DNA of 64,000 nucleotides from Gilvimarinus sp. DA14 (GTDB taxonomy: Bacteria > Pseudomonadota > Gammaproteobacteria > Pseudomonadales > Cellvibrionaceae): assembly GCF_024204685.1 (NCBI RefSeq), contig NZ_CP100350.1, positions 2,024,501-2,088,500 of the forward strand, written 5' to 3'. The notes under the pieces were generated by a model that saw only the letters and a program-made list of their open reading frames with translations, did no database searches and was not told the DNA's origin. The position numbers and the translations under genes were made by a program. Of the stretch, positions 47,593-58,993 are shown one piece after another (within the stretch, counting starts at the first letter, position 1; each line of letters opens with the position of its first letter).

Positions 47593-48387
47593 AACTGGCG
47601 ATGAAATAATAACTGTGGTCGTAGCCTGGCTGCAGCCGTAACTCAAGCGGGTACCCGCTTTTATCCGCCGCCTTTTGCAAGGCCTCGGGTTTTAATTGTT
47701 CCTGTAAAAAATTATCGGCATCGCCCTGATCAACCAATGCCGGAACATTACCCCCCTTTGCCATTAACACACTGGCATCATACTCTCGCCACAAGTTTTC
47801 ATCCGATCCCAGATACGCGCTAAACGCTTTTTTACCCCAGGGGCAATCAACGGGATTGCTGATGGGACTGAACGCCGTTACCGAACTGTAGCGTCCGGGG
47901 TTTTGCAAAGCCACAGTCAAGGCGCCATGCCCACCCATGGAGTGACCACTGATTGCACGCTGTTGGGTGACGGGAAAATACTGCTCGATTAACTCGGGCA
48001 GCTCTTTCACCACATAGTCGTACATTTGATAGTGACGCGCCCAGGGCTCGGCGGTGGCATTGACGTAAAATCCCGCCCCCAAACCTAAATCGTAAGCGCC
48101 GTCGGCATCGTCCACGACGCCCTCCCCTCGGGGGCTGGTATCGGGGGCGACCAGCGCCACCCCCAGCTCGGCGGCTATACGCTGGGCACCGGCCTTTTGC
48201 ATAAAATTTTCGTCGGTGCAGGTAAGACCAGAGAGCCAGTAGACTACCGGCACACTCTTACCCTCGGACACCACCGGCGGCAGATAAACCGCAAACTCCA
48301 TGGTGCAATTCAGCACACTGGACTGATGGCTGTAGCGTTTGTGCCAACCACCAAAACACTTATTGCTGCTGATCGGTTCGATGTTCA

Positions 48388-48388
<1 letters not shown>
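47552..48388 (-). CDS. fghA: S-formylglutathione hydrolase
   Basis: The 278-aa alpha/beta hydrolase has the nucleophile elbow [10 protein letters not shown] with the catalytic serine and the family start [15 protein letters not shown]. It hydrolyses S-formylglutathione to formate and glutathione, completing formaldehyde detoxification begun by the upstream dehydrogenase. The start shares a base with the frmA stop (TAATG), so the pair is coupled. Confidence 0.95.
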
Positions 48389-50501
<2,113 letters not shown>

Positions 50502-50620
50502 ATTTTCCTCAATCTATTGCTGCGGCGTCCGATAACTCATTATCCGGGTGTTTCCGGAAACCAGAATAGTCGTCAGATTCAACTATACTCTGTTCAATTA
50601 AAGGACTGCCGGAGAAAACC

Positions 50621-52759
50621 ATGTTCCGCTCGTTGAAATCCAAACTGCTGAGCGTGATTGCGATCGCGTTTATTGTGCTACTGGTACTGTTAGTGGCTCA
50701 GCTTACTTACAGCTTAAACAGCATGAAAACTCAGCTGGTGGAGCAAACCCAAGACACCATGGAGACGGAAGTTCTCGGCCGTCTGGAAAGTGAGGGCGCG
50801 CGCTTGGGCAACGCCATTTCAGGCTACCTGAACAGTCTGTTTCGTGTATCCGACACCCTCGCCAGCACTCTGGCCGCCAACGCGATCAACCGCGAAGGCC
50901 AGAATGAGACGGAACTTAATCGCGCGCAGATAAACCAGCTGGTCGCGTCAACCCTCGCCAGTCACCCGGACATTAGTGCCCTTTACGCCCAGTTTGAAGC
51001 CAATGCCTACGATGGCCTAGACGGCGAATACCTGGGCAGCGATGCCATTCACTCGGTACCCGACACCGGCAGCCTGGAAATTTACTGGATACGCGATGAA
51101 AACGGTCAGTTGGTCCAGGAACGCGTGCTGGACGCCAGCGAAAAATACTTGGATGACACGGGTGAGTTTGGCCAGCGCGAAGCCGAGTGGTTTCTCTGCT
51201 CCAAAGACAAGGGCCGCGCCTGTATGCTCGAACCCTACTTTTACGAAATCCGCGAAGGCTACAGCGAGCTGATGACCAGCCTTACCAGCCCGGTTATGGT
51301 GGACGGCAATTTTCGCGGGGTGGTGGGTATTGATGTGAACCTACCCGTAATTCAATCGTTGATCGACGAGCTGCAACAGGAACTCTACAGGGGTAAAAGC
51401 CGCGTCACTCTATTGAGCGAAAAAGGTCTGATTGTGGGCTCGAGCGAGTACACCGAGCACCTGACCCGCCCTCTGAAAGAGGCCCGCGACACCCTGGGCA
51501 ACCAGCTTACCCAGCTTCACCAACAGCGCGACGCTTTTATACATCAGGACGGCACCTACTTTGTCGCCCATCCGCTAACCATTGAGGCGTCAGGCACTAC
51601 CTGGTCACTGCTGCTCGAGCTGCCGGAAGAGATTGTGCTCGCCTCCACAGACACTCTTACCTCAACCATTGACAACAATGTCGCCAGCCTGCTCAGCACC
51701 GAAATTATTATCGCACTGATCAGTACGGCGATAATTATGTTCGTACTGCTGTTACTGGTGCGCTCAATCGTGAGCCCCATCCGTCAGCTGGACGAGCGGG
51801 TTCACAACCTCGCCAGTCAAGACGGCGACCTGAGCGCCAATATTAATATGCAAACCCACGCCGAGCTGATGTCGCTGAGCAGCGGGTTTAACGACTTTAT
51901 CGCCAAGCTGCGGCATATGGTTTTGGAGCTGAAAAATATCGGCACTAACGCCAAACACTCCGCCGCACAAATCAAAACCATTAACGCCCGCGCCGCCGAA
52001 GCCACTGGCGAGCAGCAGCGCGAAATCGACAGCGTGGTAACCGCCACCAATGAAATGTCGCAAACCGCCGCCAGCGTGTCGCAACTGGCCGCCGATGTTG
52101 CCAGCAACGCTACCAGCTCGCTGGACACGGTAAAACGCTCGCGCGAATCGCTGGCCAATTCGGTGACTCAGGTAGAGGCATTAACCGAGGATATGCTGTC
52201 GGCCAGTGACAGTATCCGCGAAGTATCCGACCGCACCGAAGACATCAACCGCATTTTGGATGTGATTCGCGCGATTGCCGAGCAGACTAACCTGCTGGCA
52301 TTAAACGCCGCCATCGAGGCGGCGCGCGCGGGCGAGCAGGGACGCGGCTTTGCGGTGGTGGCCGACGAGGTTCGCAGCCTGGCCAGTAAAACCCAGGACA
52401 GCACCAATGAAATTAACGATTTGATTTCCAATTTGAAAGAGGGCGTGGCGCGCTCGGTGTCGATTATTGCCAGCAGCAACGAAAAAGCTGAAGACACCAA
52501 GCTCAATACCCAGGAATCTTACCGCTCACTGAAAACCGTGGTGGAAGATGTCAACGCCATTGCCGATAACATCACCCAGGTCGCCACCGCTGCCGAAGAG
52601 CAAAGCGCGGTAAGTGAAGAAATTAGCCGCAACCTGACCATTATTGGCGATGCCGCCAATCGCCTGGCGAGCATGACCGCCGAATCGGATCAGGCCGGGA
52701 TAGAGCTGGAAAGTGTTATGCAGCAGCTGGACGAACAGCTAGCGTCGCTGCGCACTTAA
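50621..52759 (+). CDS. Methyl-accepting chemotaxis protein
   Basis: The 712-aa protein has an N-terminal membrane helix (residues 11-29), a large periplasmic sensor region with a dCache-like fold (about 30-355), a second helix ([19 protein letters not shown]), a HAMP domain, and a cytoplasmic signalling domain with the hairpin tip [33 protein letters not shown]. It relays an external ligand signal to CheA. Extra serine/alanine heptads flank the tip, as in long-hairpin receptors. The ligand is unknown. Confidence 0.94.
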   Translation: MFRSLKSKLLSVIAIAFIVLLVLLVAQLTYSLNSMKTQLVEQTQDTMETEVLGRLESEGARLGNAISGYLNSLFRVSDTLASTLAANAINREGQNETELNRAQINQLVASTLASHPDISALYAQFEANAYDGLDGEYLGSDAIHSVPDTGSLEIYWIRDENGQLVQERVLDASEKYLDDTGEFGQREAEWFLCSKDKGRACMLEPYFYEIREGYSELMTSLTSPVMVDGNFRGVVGIDVNLPVIQSLIDELQQELYRGKSRVTLLSEKGLIVGSSEYTEHLTRPLKEARDTLGNQLTQLHQQRDAFIHQDGTYFVAHPLTIEASGTTWSLLLELPEEIVLASTDTLTSTIDNNVASLLSTEIIIALISTAIIMFVLLLLVRSIVSPIRQLDERVHNLASQDGDLSANINMQTHAELMSLSSGFNDFIAKLRHMVLELKNIGTNAKHSAAQIKTINARAAEATGEQQREIDSVVTATNEMSQTAASVSQLAADVASNATSSLDTVKRSRESLANSVTQVEALTEDMLSASDSIREVSDRTEDINRILDVIRAIAEQTNLLALNAAIEAARAGEQGRGFAVVADEVRSLASKTQDSTNEINDLISNLKEGVARSVSIIASSNEKAEDTKLNTQESYRSLKTVVEDVNAIADNITQVATAAEEQSAVSEEISRNLTIIGDAANRLASMTAESDQAGIELESVMQQLDEQLASLRT

Positions 52760-52778
52760 GGCGCGAAATGAAAACCCA

Positions 52779-53978
52779 TTAAGGGTTTAGCGGTTGCAGC
52801 TGTGTATGCTTGCGCGCTTGCATCTGCTGCAAGGCGCGGCGATAAGCGTCCAGCTGGGCAACCAAATCGGTGTTGGACTGAACCTTGGCTCGGGGAAGAT
52901 AGATTTGCTGCTCCAACGCCAGCATTAAGGCGCTAAACTCTTTTTGCCGTTGATGTTGGTCTCGGTACTGGACGGGCCAGCAATGATGCCATTGGTGTAA
53001 AGCTTGTTCGCTGGCGCGCTCGGGTTTTGCCAGAGCGTGGCGGGCGCGTCGAAAGCGCGCCGGCTCGGTTTGCAAATAGGCGTTATATTGTTTTCTCAGC
53101 CATAGGCCCAGCAGCGCCAAAACCAGTAATCCCACCAGCGCCAGCACAGCGTAAAAGAGTTTTTGCAGTGCCGTGGCCGGGGGCTTGGCAGCCTCAAACA
53201 CGGTGCCCTCGGCAACCACTTCAACTATCTCGCCAGAACTGGGTTGATAGTAGCGCAGCGCTATATCGGCAAATGGAACCCGCCCCGAGGCTTTAACCAG
53301 AACATCCTGTTGCTCGGTGCGCACGCCGTTAACCCAGTCGCCTTCGACTTCATCTTGACTCACCGGGCTCTGCTGATAAGACGACACTGACTCATCTTCC
53401 AACGCCTTAAGCAAGGGCGGCAAAAACAAGGATGAACTGCCGCTGACGCGCACGGTTAACGAGCGACTCACACTATCGCCCACCGTTAACTGATCCGGTG
53501 CGCTGAACGATTGCTCGAAGGTAATATCCTCGGCAATAATCAACGGCTGCAAACTTTGCGCCGCAGGAGGAACAAAAGCATTAAAAGTCACCGGCGGGGG
53601 AGTCACCTCAAGGTTCTGCGGCTTTCCATCATCGCCACTATAGTGCAACTTTAACGTCGGAAAGTTTAAGGTAAAACTGCCCGCCGTCATGGGCACCACC
53701 GTATAGTCTTTGACAATACCAGACCAGGTTTGACCGTTAACACTTTCCGATACCGGATAAGAACTTTTATTGCCCGCGAGACTGATAATATTGACCGCCT
53801 CGACCTCATCAAAATAAACCGACTGGGTAAACCAGGTAGGCACCAATACCTTGACCGAGAGAGTGTTCAGCTGCCCGACCATAACCTGTTCGTTTTTTAC
53901 CGATGAGCTCACCCTGGGTTCAGCCAGCGCAGACAAGCAGAAAAATCCGAGCAATAGGGACAAAAGCCATCTATTCAT
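52779..53978 (-). CDS. BatD-like periplasmic/membrane protein
   Basis: The 399-aa protein has a signal peptide (to about LSALAEP), an extended beta-rich periplasmic region (RVSSSVKNEQVMVGQ; LTVRVSGSSSLFLPPLL) and one membrane helix near residue 275, then a charged cytoplasmic tail. This is the layout of BatD/OatX-type members of Bat operons. It is the last gene of the MoxR-Bat operon, overlapping the BatB-like gene by 8 bases; ATG 53978 is preceded by AGGTGA. Confidence 0.82.
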   Translation of the reverse strand: MNRWLLSLLLGFFCLSALAEPRVSSSVKNEQVMVGQLNTLSVKVLVPTWFTQSVYFDEVEAVNIISLAGNKSSYPVSESVNGQTWSGIVKDYTVVPMTAGSFTLNFPTLKLHYSGDDGKPQNLEVTPPPVTFNAFVPPAAQSLQPLIIAEDITFEQSFSAPDQLTVGDSVSRSLTVRVSGSSSLFLPPLLKALEDESVSSYQQSPVSQDEVEGDWVNGVRTEQQDVLVKASGRVPFADIALRYYQPSSGEIVEVVAEGTVFEAAKPPATALQKLFYAVLALVGLLVLALLGLWLRKQYNAYLQTEPARFRRARHALAKPERASEQALHQWHHCWPVQYRDQHQRQKEFSALMLALEQQIYLPRAKVQSNTDLVAQLDAYRRALQQMQARKHTQLQPLNP

Positions 53979-55581
53979 TAGCGTCACCTACCGGATTATT
54001 CGCCTCGTTGGCAAACTTGGCCGAGAGAAAATCACTCATATCCGAGTCTACACTGCGCATCCACTTTTCCCGCGCATCTTCCGACAGGGTATCGCCCACC
54101 TGATACTGCTGCGACTTACCCGTTTGCTCCTCGGGCTTGGCCTGTCTATCGTCTACCTCCAGCGAGATACTCTGCTCGGCATCAATATTCTCGCCGGCAT
54201 CAATCAACTCCTGAATAATCGCCTGAGTGATGGCGAGGTTGCGCTCGGCCTTGGCATAACCGGGCTGTTCTTTTAACACCTGCTGGTAGGCGGCCACGGC
54301 GCCGTAATATTGGTGGGCTTTTAGCAGCGCATTGGCGCGGTTATACATAGCCTCAACCGTGCCAATGGTCGCAAATAAAGTGGCGGCTTGATTGTATTTC
54401 CCCTCTTCATAAAGGGCGGTGGCTTTCCACATAGGGTTTTCAAACTTCTGTGCTGCCCGCTCAAAATGATTTTTCTGAAACTGCCAATAGCCCTGCTGAT
54501 CGGGAGTAACAAACCAATCCAGAACATCGGCGCGCGCTGTTTGCGGCTGCATGGCAAACCCCAGAAACAACACCCCCAGCACTGAAGCCGCGCCGCGCGA
54601 GCCAATCTGAGCACCGGTGGAGGTAAAACCTTTGCGAAACCACAGCGCCATCAACCCCAACACCGGCCAGATAAAATACCAAGCCATATCTTGATAGGGG
54701 GCGTTAGGGTTATTGCGCAAGGCCTCGCGCTGCAACTCGCGCACAGCGTTATCCAGCGCCAATAAATCCTGATTATTGAGCGTAACCTTTTGTGTAATCA
54801 CTTGATCCAGCTCGGCCGCAATAGTCGGGTTGAGCGCGAAGTTCAACGCCTGGCCACTGTCATCACTCTGATAAGCGCCACTGTCACTGACAATAACCCC
54901 GCCCTGTTCGGTCGCAAACTGCCACCAGATAAAAGGTGTCTCACTCTGTTTTAATTTCTCTACCTCGCCCGGCTGAAGGTTATCGGCCATTAAAATCACT
55001 ACGCCCTCACCGGCGCGCTCAACCTCCTTCGCGGCCAGCTCAATGGCGGCGGCCGCGTCGTCGGCGCCCAGCGAAGTGTTATTGGGCATAATGTCCGGGC
55101 TCAAAGCTTCGACAAACGGCTGGAAAACGCGATTGTCTTCGGTCATGGGCAAAACTTTATGACTGCTGTCGGCGTAGACAATCAGTGCGGTTTTGGCCCC
55201 CGCGCGAAACGAGAGTAAATCGGTAATCTTTTGTTTGGCCCGGGTCAGACGGTTGGGTTGAAGGTCGTTGGCCATCATGGTCTGCCCCAGCTTGAGCACC
55301 AAGACCACCGGCGGTGACTGCTCGGTGTCGTCAACCGCTTTGTACCAGGCTGGGCCAGCGGCGGCGAACACTAATAGAAAAGCGATTACCGCCACCAAGT
55401 CTACCGGCTTGAACTTATCGAGTAAGCTCTGGCGTGGAGTTAATGCTTTAACCAAATGCGGCGCAATGGTCTTTTGCCAGTTGGCTTTGCTGATCAAGCG
55501 ACGGCGCAAAGCCCAATAAAGCAGTGCCAGTATGGGCAACGCCAGCAATAAGGCGGGACGCAAAAAATGGAAATCAAACAT
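53971..55581 (-). CDS. BatB-like VWA-domain protein with TPR region
   Basis: The 536-aa protein has two N-terminal helices (LLLALPILALLYWALRRR; VAVIAFLLVFAAAGP), a VWA domain (PPVVLVLKLGQTMM ... GVVILMADN), a further helix, and a C-terminal tetratricopeptide region (YNRANALLKAHQYYGAVAAY) followed by an acidic tail. The metal-ion-dependent adhesion motif DxSxS is replaced by K-L-G-Q-T, so it likely does not bind metal. Overlaps the BatA-like gene by 8 bases. Confidence 0.85.
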   Translation of the reverse strand: MFDFHFLRPALLLALPILALLYWALRRRLISKANWQKTIAPHLVKALTPRQSLLDKFKPVDLVAVIAFLLVFAAAGPAWYKAVDDTEQSPPVVLVLKLGQTMMANDLQPNRLTRAKQKITDLLSFRAGAKTALIVYADSSHKVLPMTEDNRVFQPFVEALSPDIMPNNTSLGADDAAAAIELAAKEVERAGEGVVILMADNLQPGEVEKLKQSETPFIWWQFATEQGGVIVSDSGAYQSDDSGQALNFALNPTIAAELDQVITQKVTLNNQDLLALDNAVRELQREALRNNPNAPYQDMAWYFIWPVLGLMALWFRKGFTSTGAQIGSRGAASVLGVLFLGFAMQPQTARADVLDWFVTPDQQGYWQFQKNHFERAAQKFENPMWKATALYEEGKYNQAATLFATIGTVEAMYNRANALLKAHQYYGAVAAYQQVLKEQPGYAKAERNLAITQAIIQELIDAGENIDAEQSISLEVDDRQAKPEEQTGKSQQYQVGDTLSEDAREKWMRSVDSDMSDFLSAKFANEANNPVGDANE

Positions 55582-56563
55582 GATTGCGCTCCAGCATCAG
55601 CACACGAATAAAACTGATGAAAAACGACAGAATGAACATCCCCAGAGCCGCTACCAGTGGGTAAACGAGTAATGCCTGCTCGCTGCGTTGCACAGGTTTT
55701 TCGCTGGTGGTCGCGGCAACCTGATCAATTTCGGCATACACCTGGCTCAGGGCATCAGCGTCCTGGGCCGAATAGAAAGCCGCGTCGGTAATCTTGGCAA
55801 TTTTGCGCAAGGTGTCAAAGTCTACCCGGTACTGGCCTTCACCGTTTTCGTCACCGATACCGATGGTGAAAATTTTCACTCCGTCTTCGGCGGCAATATG
55901 CGCAGCATTTAAGGGCGACATTCGCGAGCCGGTATCGGCGCCGTCGGTCAGTAAAATTAACACCCGGTCTTCTACCTGGGAGGATTCAAAGTGTTTGATG
56001 GCCAAGCCAATAGCATCGCCAATGGCGGTATGTGGCCCGGCAATAGAAACCGCCGACTCGCGCAAAATTTCTTCTGCGCTGGCCAAATCCTGAGTAAAGG
56101 GCACCTGCAGATAGGCGCGGGTACCGAACACAATCAACCCAATGCGATCTTCGCTGCGCTCGCGTATGTATTGCGACACCACATTTTTGACGGCCTGCAA
56201 ACGCTGTATTTTTACGCCGCTGGCATCGGGAAAATCCTGCTCATCCATGGAGCCGGATAAATCAATTGCGAGCATAATATCGCGGCTAATCACTTTTTCC
56301 TGAACAGGCGCCCCCAACTTTACCGGTTCGGCCAAAGCCAACACCAGCAAGCCCCAGATCAGCAATCCCGCAACAATATCCCACAAAGGCTTACCAAACA
56401 CCTGGCTGCCCGCCCCTACCCGCGCACCGGAAACCTCGGCGGCCAGATTAAAAAACGGAATGCGTATCGCCAGAGCGCGCTGGCGCAGCGCGGGTAAAAG
56501 CCAGTACACCAATAATGGCAAAGGTAAAAGTGCCAGCAGCCACAGATGCTTAAAGACAATCAT
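55574..56563 (-). CDS. BatA-like VWA-domain protein
   Basis: The 329-aa protein has N-terminal helices (LLALLPLPLLVYWLL; IVAGLLIWGLLVLALAEP), a VWA domain with intact MIDAS (AIDLSGSMDEQD, then VAFGT-type VFGTRAY and LLTDGADTGS), and a C-terminal helix. Unlike its BatB-like neighbour it can coordinate metal. It probably forms a membrane complex with the MoxR ATPase. ATG 56563 overlaps the DUF4381 stop (ATGA). Confidence 0.88.
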   Translation of the reverse strand: MIVFKHLWLLALLPLPLLVYWLLPALRQRALAIRIPFFNLAAEVSGARVGAGSQVFGKPLWDIVAGLLIWGLLVLALAEPVKLGAPVQEKVISRDIMLAIDLSGSMDEQDFPDASGVKIQRLQAVKNVVSQYIRERSEDRIGLIVFGTRAYLQVPFTQDLASAEEILRESAVSIAGPHTAIGDAIGLAIKHFESSQVEDRVLILLTDGADTGSRMSPLNAAHIAAEDGVKIFTIGIGDENGEGQYRVDFDTLRKIAKITDAAFYSAQDADALSQVYAEIDQVAATTSEKPVQRSEQALLVYPLVAALGMFILSFFISFIRVLMLERNHV

Positions 56564-57039
56564 GGCACCGCCTTGTAGTTTTGCAGCCAATAAATAGCCT
56601 GCTGCTTAAGTGCCTGAGGATCAAACTCGTCGCTGTCGCGCAAACGATAGAAATTGGTAAAGGTCACTTGATGATCGGCCCGAGCGTTTAAATACTCACA
56701 CCATGAATCCCCTGTGAGGGACGCCACTTCATTGCGCGGCGTATGAGACAAAAGGCAGCGCTTGAGAATCGAGCTGATATCGAGCGGGCTGTAATCATCA
56801 CTCAGCGCCTGGACCTCGGCAATGGCGTACAGGCGATAGCGGTTTTGATAACGGCGGTAATAGTGCCGCCCCATCATCACAGTCAACACCAGTAAGACAA
56901 CGCCCAGCAAAACCCACCAACCCGGTCCCTGAGGAATCATCGAGACAGGTTCGGCGGGCTCCAGCGGTTCCATCAATTCGAACAGCTGATAGATTTCCAG
57001 CCCTTCTAAATCACTGTTATCCATGGCCCCGTCACTCAT
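56560..57039 (-). CDS. DUF4381 membrane protein
   Basis: The 159-aa protein has a single membrane helix (about 44-62) after a proline-rich segment (EPLEPAEPVSMIPQGPGWWV), followed by a cytoplasmic domain with LSDDYSPLDISSILKRCLL and WLQNYKA. DUF4381 genes are standard members of MoxR-VWA operons. A GGAGATAA ribosome-binding site lies before the ATG; start and stop are tightly coupled to neighbours. Confidence 0.86.
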   Translation of the reverse strand: MSDGAMDNSDLEGLEIYQLFELMEPLEPAEPVSMIPQGPGWWVLLGVVLLVLTVMMGRHYYRRYQNRYRLYAIAEVQALSDDYSPLDISSILKRCLLSHTPRNEVASLTGDSWCEYLNARADHQVTFTNFYRLRDSDEFDPQALKQQAIYWLQNYKAVP

Positions 57040-57042
57040 TAT

Positions 57043-57990
57043 TTATCTCCGCACCGCCAGGGCCTCGGCCATTTGCATAAAGGTATCTTCGGCGGTGCTC
57101 AGCTCCATAACCGATAATTTCATGCGCTCACGCCAGTGGCCGATTTTTTCTACCCGTTCGCTAAAGCTCGCCTGCAATTTGGCGTGGGTTTGACGCTGGC
57201 TGGTATCCAGGGTCATTTGCAGGCGACCGTCGCTCACCACCATTTGCATGTCCGCTGGCAGCTCGCGGGCCATGGGGTCCACTACCTGCACCAGTACCAC
57301 ATCATTGTGAGCGCAAAGCTCGCCCAGATACACCTCGGTTTGTTCATCCACCTCGTCAAAATCGCTGATCACGATAATCAGCTGATCGTGGCCGGCACAT
57401 TCTGCCGCCGTTTTAAGCGGCAGGTTTAAATGCATGGGTTGGGAAACCGGAAGGTCGCAGTTAAGGGCCAGATTACAGTCGGCCAGTGCGCGCACGATTT
57501 GCTCCAGCGAGCGGGCGCGTTTGCTGGGTTTATAGGCGTGAACCTGCTCGTCGTTAAACAGTACCGCCCCCACCCGATCACCGCGCTCGAAAATGCCGTA
57601 AGCGCAAAGCGCGGCGGCCTCGCTGGCGGTGACGGATTTCATATTGTGGGTCGAGCCAAAAAACATACTCATGCGCTGGTCCACAATCAGCAGGGCCGAG
57701 CGGTCTTTTTCTTCGGCGTAAACACGCACATGGGGTTTGCCCGTGCGTGCCGTCACGCGCCAGTCTATGGTACGGATATCGTCGCCGACCCGATAATCGC
57801 GCAGCTCTTCAAAACTTAATCCCCGCCCGCGCATCCGCGATCCATGGCGCCCGGACAAAATGCTTTTACTGTTGTGGCGGGGCAGAAAGTTGAGTTTGCG
57901 CGCCCGTCTTTGCAAACCCTTTAAGTGCACAAAGTCGGTGTAGATGCGCGAATCGTGTGAGCCTGTGGCGTCATTCCCTGTCGGCTTCAT
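57043..57990 (-). CDS. DUF58 protein of the MoxR operon
   Basis: The 315-aa protein carries the DUF58 signature YRVGDDIRTIDWRVTARTGKPHVRVY and a degenerate VWA-like remainder (SALLIVDQRMSMFF, LIIVISDFDEVDEQTE). DUF58 proteins partner MoxR ATPases and are thought to link them to VWA membrane proteins; their biochemical role is unresolved. It lies 9 bases after moxR. Confidence 0.9.
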   Translation of the reverse strand: MKPTGNDATGSHDSRIYTDFVHLKGLQRRARKLNFLPRHNSKSILSGRHGSRMRGRGLSFEELRDYRVGDDIRTIDWRVTARTGKPHVRVYAEEKDRSALLIVDQRMSMFFGSTHNMKSVTASEAAALCAYGIFERGDRVGAVLFNDEQVHAYKPSKRARSLEQIVRALADCNLALNCDLPVSQPMHLNLPLKTAAECAGHDQLIIVISDFDEVDEQTEVYLGELCAHNDVVLVQVVDPMARELPADMQMVVSDGRLQMTLDTSQRQTHAKLQASFSERVEKIGHWRERMKLSVMELSTAEDTFMQMAEALAVRR

Positions 57991-57999
57991 ACTACGCCC

Positions 58000-58977
58000 C
58001 TAAGGTAAGGCGACCAGCTCGATAATTTTGTCGATCACGCCGTCGGCGTCCAGCCCTGCCCCCTGAGCTTGATAACTCAGGGCCAAACGGTGGCGCATGA
58101 CGTCTTTGGCAATGGCGCGAACATCTTCCGGGAGCACATCGGCGCGGCCATTTAACCAGGCCTGGGTGCGGGCGCATTTATCCAGTGAGATGGAAGCGCG
58201 CGGCGAAACACCAATTTCAATCCAACCGGCAAGCTCGGCGTCGTACTTTTCGGGGGTGCGGGTGGCGTAGACCAAGTCGGCCATATAGCGGGCCATGGCG
58301 GGGTCGACGTTAACCGCCGCTATTTCCCGGCGGGCGGCAAAAATAACTTCTTGCTCGGTGCATTCGGTTTCACTGTGGGGCTTGGTACCCTGGGCTTGTT
58401 GCTCCTCGCCGCGCACCAACTCTATCACTTTAACTTCGTCTTCAACGCTCGGGTAGTCGATATTAACCTTCATTAAAAAGCGGTCCAGCTGCGCCTCGGG
58501 CAATGGGTAGGTACCCTCTTGCTCCACCGGGTTTTGCGTGGCCAGCACCATAAACAGCGGCTCCATGGCGTGGCTTTTTCCATTAACCGTTATCTGCCGC
58601 TCTTCCATGGCTTCCAAAAGCGCTGACTGGACTTTGGCCGGGGCGCGGTTAATTTCATCGGCCAAAACAATGTTGGCGAAAATGGGACCGGGGTCAAAGT
58701 GAAACTCGCCGCCAGCGGGAGTTTGGTGGAAGACCTCGGAACCGGTGATATCCGAGGGCAGCAGATCGGGGGTGAATTGCACCCGGCTGAACTCGCTCAC
58801 CATGTTTTTTGCCAAAGCTTTAATCGCGCGGGTTTTAGCGAGCCCCGGCAGACCTTCGATCAGCAGGTTGCCATTGGCCAGCAGGCCAATCAGCAAACGG
58901 TCAACGACTTCTTCCTGGCCAATAATACTGGCGGCGATACGGGTTTTTAGTGCTTTTACTTGTTCCAGTGTATTCAT
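58000..58977 (-). CDS. MoxR-family AAA+ ATPase
   Basis: The 325-aa ATPase has Walker A GLPGLAKT (about 42-49), FTPDLLPSDITGSEVF, Walker B VLADEINRAP, sensor 1 VLATQNPVEQEGTYPLPEAQLDRF-type region (ATQNPVEQEGTYPLPEAQ) and sensor 2 GVSPRASISL. MoxR proteins act as chaperone-like ATPases that mature or activate VWA-linked complexes. It starts 16 bases after the octaheme cytochrome gene, so both are likely in one transcript. Confidence 0.93.
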   Translation of the reverse strand: MNTLEQVKALKTRIAASIIGQEEVVDRLLIGLLANGNLLIEGLPGLAKTRAIKALAKNMVSEFSRVQFTPDLLPSDITGSEVFHQTPAGGEFHFDPGPIFANIVLADEINRAPAKVQSALLEAMEERQITVNGKSHAMEPLFMVLATQNPVEQEGTYPLPEAQLDRFLMKVNIDYPSVEDEVKVIELVRGEEQQAQGTKPHSETECTEQEVIFAARREIAAVNVDPAMARYMADLVYATRTPEKYDAELAGWIEIGVSPRASISLDKCARTQAWLNGRADVLPEDVRAIAKDVMRHRLALSYQAQGAGLDADGVIDKIIELVALP

Positions 58978-58993
58978 ACCAACTCTTTCAACC

